From assembly GCA_020809705.1 (NCBI GenBank), contig CP085830.1:3906001-3970000 (forward strand): a DNA stretch of 64,000 nucleotides, read 5' to 3'. Below the pieces are notes generated by a model, which saw only the letters and a list, made by a program, of their open reading frames with translations, did no database searches and had not been told where the DNA came from. Shown here one piece after another: positions 59,822 through 64,000 of this stretch; within the stretch, counting starts at the first letter, position 1, and every line of letters begins with the position of its first letter. A program made the translations under genes and the position numbers. The stretch is from Calonectria ilicicola (Eukaryota > Ascomycota > Sordariomycetes > Hypocreales > Nectriaceae).

Positions 59822-60430
59822 TCACTGCAAATACCCAATATCTTTAAAGGCTCTTCTCAAAATCTCACGAATCACGTCTTCCTTGCGTTTGTTATACTCC
59901 ATCACCGATTCATCTTTCTCAATGCTTATGTCGGCAGCTGCCCTCTTTGTCTGCGCATACAGCTTTCGATCCGCTTCGTTACGCCGCAGCCAGTCAGTGA
60001 ATATCCTGTGGCGCTCTGCCTCGGGACAGTCAGGGCCCCAGACGTGTAAGTTGGCGTCCAAAGGCTCGTAGCCGCAGAAGAAGCGGTGGCCATGCCAGCC
60101 CGGCTCCCTCATTAAAAAATGGAACCCAGCTGCCTCGAGCGGTCCGACGTACGAGGCTTCATCAGCCACATCCTTGACGACGAGGTCAATGTCGATGACG
60201 GGTTTGGCGGGCAGGTCCGGAACGCTGGTGGACCCTACGTGGCGGACGGTGAGAGCGACAGGGCCCAGAGCCGATTCGATACGCGCCTTGAGCAGGTTGA
60301 ACGTCTGCGGCCACGAGGAATCGGGCTCGACAATTACCAACGGATGCTTGTAGCGGCGAAAAGCGATGCGTTCAACGCGGCTCAGATCGAACTCATAGTC
60401 CTTGAGCACCGCCTCAACTGGGGGTGCCAT
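59822..60430 (-). CDS. GrpB/UPF0157 family protein (nucleotidyltransferase fold)
   Basis: Function is unknown in fungi. GrpB domains belong to the nucleotidyltransferase superfamily and are often found alone or fused to dephospho-CoA kinase. It is a single exon of 202 residues, starting at the first in-frame ATG (MAPPVEAVLKDYEF); the open frame upstream has only a GTG. The core motif VRHVGSTSVPDLPAKPVIDI carries the GS and D-x-D residues of the nucleotidyltransferase fold. GWHGHRFFCGYEPLDANLHV and the DWLRRNEADRKLYAQTKR helix are typical of GrpB. A bacterial ancestry of the family is likely; recent transfer is not shown. It is divergent from the dynamin-like gene. Confidence 0.9.
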   Translation of the reverse strand: MAPPVEAVLKDYEFDLSRVERIAFRRYKHPLVIVEPDSSWPQTFNLLKARIESALGPVALTVRHVGSTSVPDLPAKPVIDIDLVVKDVADEASYVGPLEAAGFHFLMREPGWHGHRFFCGYEPLDANLHVWGPDCPEAERHRIFTDWLRRNEADRKLYAQTKRAAADISIEKDESVMEYNKRKEDVIREILRRAFKDIGYLQ

Positions 60431-61601
60431 CGCTTGATTGGCTCGTCGTCCCTGGCTAACATGCACTAAATCCGAGTGCTGTTGGTTGTGTTCGCAACGT
60501 CCAGCGGCACGGGTTCAAGGCCAATTTAGGTGGCCCTTTATTGTTTCAAAAACAGGCCTTTCATGGGGCCGGCGCTTGTGGTAAATATAGAGGAAAAAAG
60601 AAAGACGCAATAATTGCGTGATGGTCTCAGTTATGGGCTAACAGATAACATTTTTGAATCATTGAGTGATCTCTCGGCCAATGACTCATTTGCCGTCATG
60701 CTGAGTCAATTACTCTGCACAATTGAGACAATAGCCTATACTTTTGTCAGATCGGTACAGAATTGATCCTCCCTAAATAGGTTGTAGATCCGCGATTTTT
60801 TAAGACTAATGTGTGCAGCCACCACGGTAGCGAAGTATCACATTATAGCCGATGCAGAATTTCCATACATGTCTCATACCATGAGGATTCCGGTTATCTT
60901 ACCTTCCGAAGATCTTACACTGTCTCGCGGAAATGTAACGCAAGAATGCGACTGATGCTGCCCACCTAAATGCAGCCTCAAAATCCACAAAATCCTAACT
61001 TTGGCCGCCATCAGCACTCTACCGACCAATTCTGATCTCTAAGCCAATCCTTAGGCGCCGGCTTTGGCAATCTACCCCTGATGAGTGCTGATATCAAGTG
61101 CCGAAGCTGAATGCTCCCCTGCTATTTTGATTTTGGCGCTGGCCCCCACGCCAACGCTATCATTCTGCAAAATCCGGGGTCAACCAACACATGGTTACAG
61201 CGCTTCCCCCTCATCACCCATTTGTATGAAAGGACGGCCATTTGAGCTCGGCTATCGGCCCAGAGATACATGAAGCCCGGTTAACCGGAGAGCCCGATTC
61301 GTCAAAGAAGTTTGTATGTTTCGGACCCATACTTGTGGCCCTGGTTCATGCATCTCTTTTGAGCCGCTCGAAACACTTGGGTGCTGAGCGTGGCGGCTGT
61401 GCTATCATGCTTCAGTATCAAGCCGTGTCTTTGTAGAATGCTTTGGGTTTGTTTTCAAGGCAGACTGAAGATGTAGATAAAGGAAGCGCCTGTCCCCTCA
61501 ACTAATGCCAGCAACTCATCAATTCAATTTCCCTCAAGCAACTGTTTTCCAATTCATAATTTAGCATCTCATTTTTATTTTTCATTTTTTTGCTATACAA
61601 G
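60431..61601. promoter_or_regulatory. Divergent region between the GrpB and dynamin-like genes
   Basis: 1.17 kb between two outward-facing start codons, AT-rich close to the dynamin start. Frames here are short and unremarkable. No clear TATA box is seen on either side. Confidence 0.5.
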
Positions 61602-64000
61602 ATGTCTCTGGCTGCTCCCTTTTCTGTTAACACTCCTCCTTCCACCCCTTCTCCCAAGAAGGCCAGTCCTGCGGGCGGGACTCACTCGGACCACGACTCT
61701 GGCGTGGATGACTTGTCGGCAAGCCCGAGTCCTCCCAGAAGAAAGCGTGCTCCTGGTGATGTGAAAAAGGAGGAATTAAAGGATGATGAGAACGAGAGCA
61801 ACTCTAAGGTCTCAGACGATGAACTCGACCCAAAGGTCATACCGGGGAATCCATTTAAGACTGAACATAGCCGAATTCTGTTTGAGGCTATCGACCAACT
61901 CCAGTCACATGGTGCAAGTAAATATCTTGAAATTCCCCAGGTATGATTTATTCAAATTGCTGTAAAATAAAAGCTAACAGAGCCTAGCTTCTCATTGTTG
62001 GAGGGCAATCTTCAGGAAAATCCTCACTTCTGCAAACGCTGACGGGAATTCCTTTCCCGACGGATGCCGCTTGCTGCACTCGCTGGCCTACTCGAGTAAT
62101 CTCAAAGCGTACATCTGCCAAAGACGGAGACAAGTTTCGCGTCACTATCGAAAAGCCTGAGGTCTCAGTTCCTGGAATACCGCCCGCTCAGGATGACTAC
62201 ACGAGCTACGAGCGCAAAGGAAGCAAATTAACCATGGAGGAGTTTGAAAGGATCATGATTGAGGTAGCCTGGTTCAATTCACATTGAAATAGTTGGTACT
62301 AACGACGGCTTAGGTCTCCGATGTTTTGGGAATCAGAAATGGAAGTGGCCAGCACGACAAGAATTTTGCTACGGAGGTGCTCAAGGTTGAGCTTTCTGGA
62401 CCAAATCGATCTTACTTTGGTATCCTTGATCTCCCAGGCCATTTCCACAATGACCGAAAGGTTAAGCCAGGAGATGCAAAGAGAGTTGAAAATTTGTTAA
62501 TTCAATATATGAAAAAGCCCGAGAACATTGTAGTGTAAGTTGCAACTACCTCACATCAAAATATGATTAGCTAACTTGCTTAAGATGCGTTGCAAACATT
62601 GGCACTGATCTCAATCACCAAGATATTCCCAGCAAGCTGATAAACCTTTATGTCGCCAATAAAGAACAGACCATTGGTGTTTTTACCAAGTGCGACTTGG
62701 GCGAGAAGGATATTCGCATGGCTAAGTTGGTTAGTTTTTTCTGTTTGAACAGTGTGACCGCTCTCTAACATATCGACTTAGGCTGTAAAGGAGTCATCTG
62801 AACCTACCGCCGAAATTTGGCCCAGAGATTGGTTTTACGTGAGGAACAAGCTTGAGACCGACCCAGAGGACCTTGACCTCGAGGCTGTTGAGACCAACCT
62901 CTTTGGATCATCCCCATGGAACCAAATCCGCGACGAGCGCCTTGGATCTACGGCTTTGAAGAGCTACCTGGGAAGTATTCTCAACTTCAAAATTACCGAC
63001 TGCTTTCCAAGACTTGAAGAAAACCTCTACCAGAAACTTGCTGTCTATCAATCTGAAACCGATAAGATGGGTAGCCCGCGGGACACTCTCGCTGCGCAAA
63101 CCCTTTACATTGTGAGGCTTGTTCAGAGGTTCAAGGACGTTGCAGACAAGGTTTTGGATCGTCCCGGCTATCGAGAGAACGAGCTGGAGATTCGATGGCA
63201 AGCAGAGCACTCAAAGAAGGAGTTTGCAGCTTTTATGAGAATCCACGGAGCTACGTGGAAATTTGAAGGCGACGAGCTGGATTCTGCTTATATGCGACTC
63301 CAAGCTTTTTCGAACGATGGTCGCTCTGTTGTACCCCAGGCCTACTCAGGGCTTCCAAAGCTGAGAAGCTCAGAAGAGTTTCGCCAAGAAATCGCAGCTC
63401 AACTTGAGAAATTCCAAGTCGGGTTTCCACAAGGTGTCCCGAACCCGGACGTGTACCACAAAATATACCAGCTTCAGGTCCAGAAGTGGTCTGCGATTGC
63501 TGAGAGATTCCTCGAGCAAATCCGTCTCAAGGTTCAAGGCTCCATCATGAATATCTTGGACGAAGTGTGCCCAGCCTTTGGTGGCACGAAAAAGGTACGC
63601 GAAGAGTTGGGCAGAATAATTAGCGACTTTTTCAACAAAGCGTACGAGAATACAAAGACACAATGCCTGAAGCACTGCAAGCGGGAGACAAAATGTCCTC
63701 GATTAACTGCCGAAGACATCGAATTCTCAGAAGAGATTACTAAGCGCCGAAAGTTGAGATACGACGAAGCTGCCAAGACGGTATCCCAAAAGGAGAATAC
63801 CATGACTGCCCTCTACCAGAGCACACACTGGAGCAGCCCAGAGACGATGGTCAATGATGTGCATGATGTCGCAAAGTGTTATTACAAGGTACGAAACTGT
63901 TTAATAGGAACCACAACTTGTGCTCTACCTGAATAGTTTACTGATTTTACGTCTAGATCTCGCTCGAGTTTTTTATTCGAGGCATGACAACCATAATTGA
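61602..64000 (+). CDS. Dynamin-like large GTPase (3' end off the window)
   Basis: Membrane-remodelling or Mx-type GTPase of the fungal-expanded dynamin group. Exons: 61602-61940, 61988-62263, 62314-62534, 62585-62729, 62782-63888 and 63957 to beyond 64000; introns are 47-68 bases. About 110 Ser/Pro-rich and acidic N-terminal residues precede the GTPase domain. The G1 loop is GGQSSGKSS (118-126), the switch I Thr lies in CCTRWPTRV, G3 is DLPG (244-247) and G4 is TKCD (313-316). The middle (stalk) region follows, and the GTPase effector domain is not reached. Classical dynamins have TKLD at G4 and a less extended N-terminus. The long disordered head and divergent switch regions fit the lineage-expanded fungal dynamins rather than Vps1 or Dnm1. 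Cellular role not determinable. Confidence 0.9.

Noticed and set aside
60431..60466. Twelve extra N-terminal residues for the GrpB protein
   Set aside because: The extension starts at GTG; the first in-frame ATG is at 60430.

Overview
The window looks like nuclear DNA of a filamentous ascomycete (Pezizomycotina; the gene set and style suggest Sordariomycetes, perhaps Hypocreales, but this is inference). Most introns are 47-61 bases, GT...AG, with CTAAC/CTGAC-like branch points 10-18 bases before the acceptor. Genes are monocistronic with separate promoters, and the proteins are typical fungal housekeeping families. Exon models below were joined by hand; every complete model keeps frame across all its junctions and has a length divisible by three.

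Layout. 1-2427 (minus): most of a phosphoinositide-specific phospholipase C, cut at its 3' end by the window edge. 2428-24652: about 22 kb without a gene I can support. It is rich in homopolymer tracts and microsatellites and becomes AT-richer after about 22300. 24653-42036: a dense block with ZW10/Dsl1 tethering subunit (minus), an M16 metallopeptidase (plus), the CAAX protease Ste24 (minus), taxilin (minus) and the mitochondrial presequence protease Cym1 (plus). 42037-45568: a spacer that ends in a TATA box and a leader without any ATG, followed by ornithine decarboxylase (plus, 45569-46970). 47742-53975: RAD16 (minus) and RAD7 (plus), head to head. 54283-55417: a secreted class 3 lipase (minus). 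58679-60430 (minus): mitochondrial ribosomal protein bL34m and a GrpB/UPF0157 protein. 61602 to the end (plus): a dynamin-like GTPase cut by the window edge.

How the genes relate. RAD7 and RAD16 are the two subunits of one nucleotide-excision-repair factor (global genome repair), and here they share an 862-base divergent intergenic region. The RAD7 start codon appears to be assembled by splicing (AT^G). ZW10/Dsl1 and taxilin are both linked to membrane traffic. Ste24, Cym1 and the M16 enzyme are three zinc metallopeptidases within 12.5 kb. Ornithine decarboxylase makes putrescine; its roughly 1.25 kb ATG-free upstream region fits scanning-dependent translation from a long leader.

Limits: no RNA data or database search was available. 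Protein identities rest on recognised motifs, and splice sites on consensus plus frame. The 22 kb gap may contain noncoding transcripts or badly decayed elements that cannot be recognised by eye.
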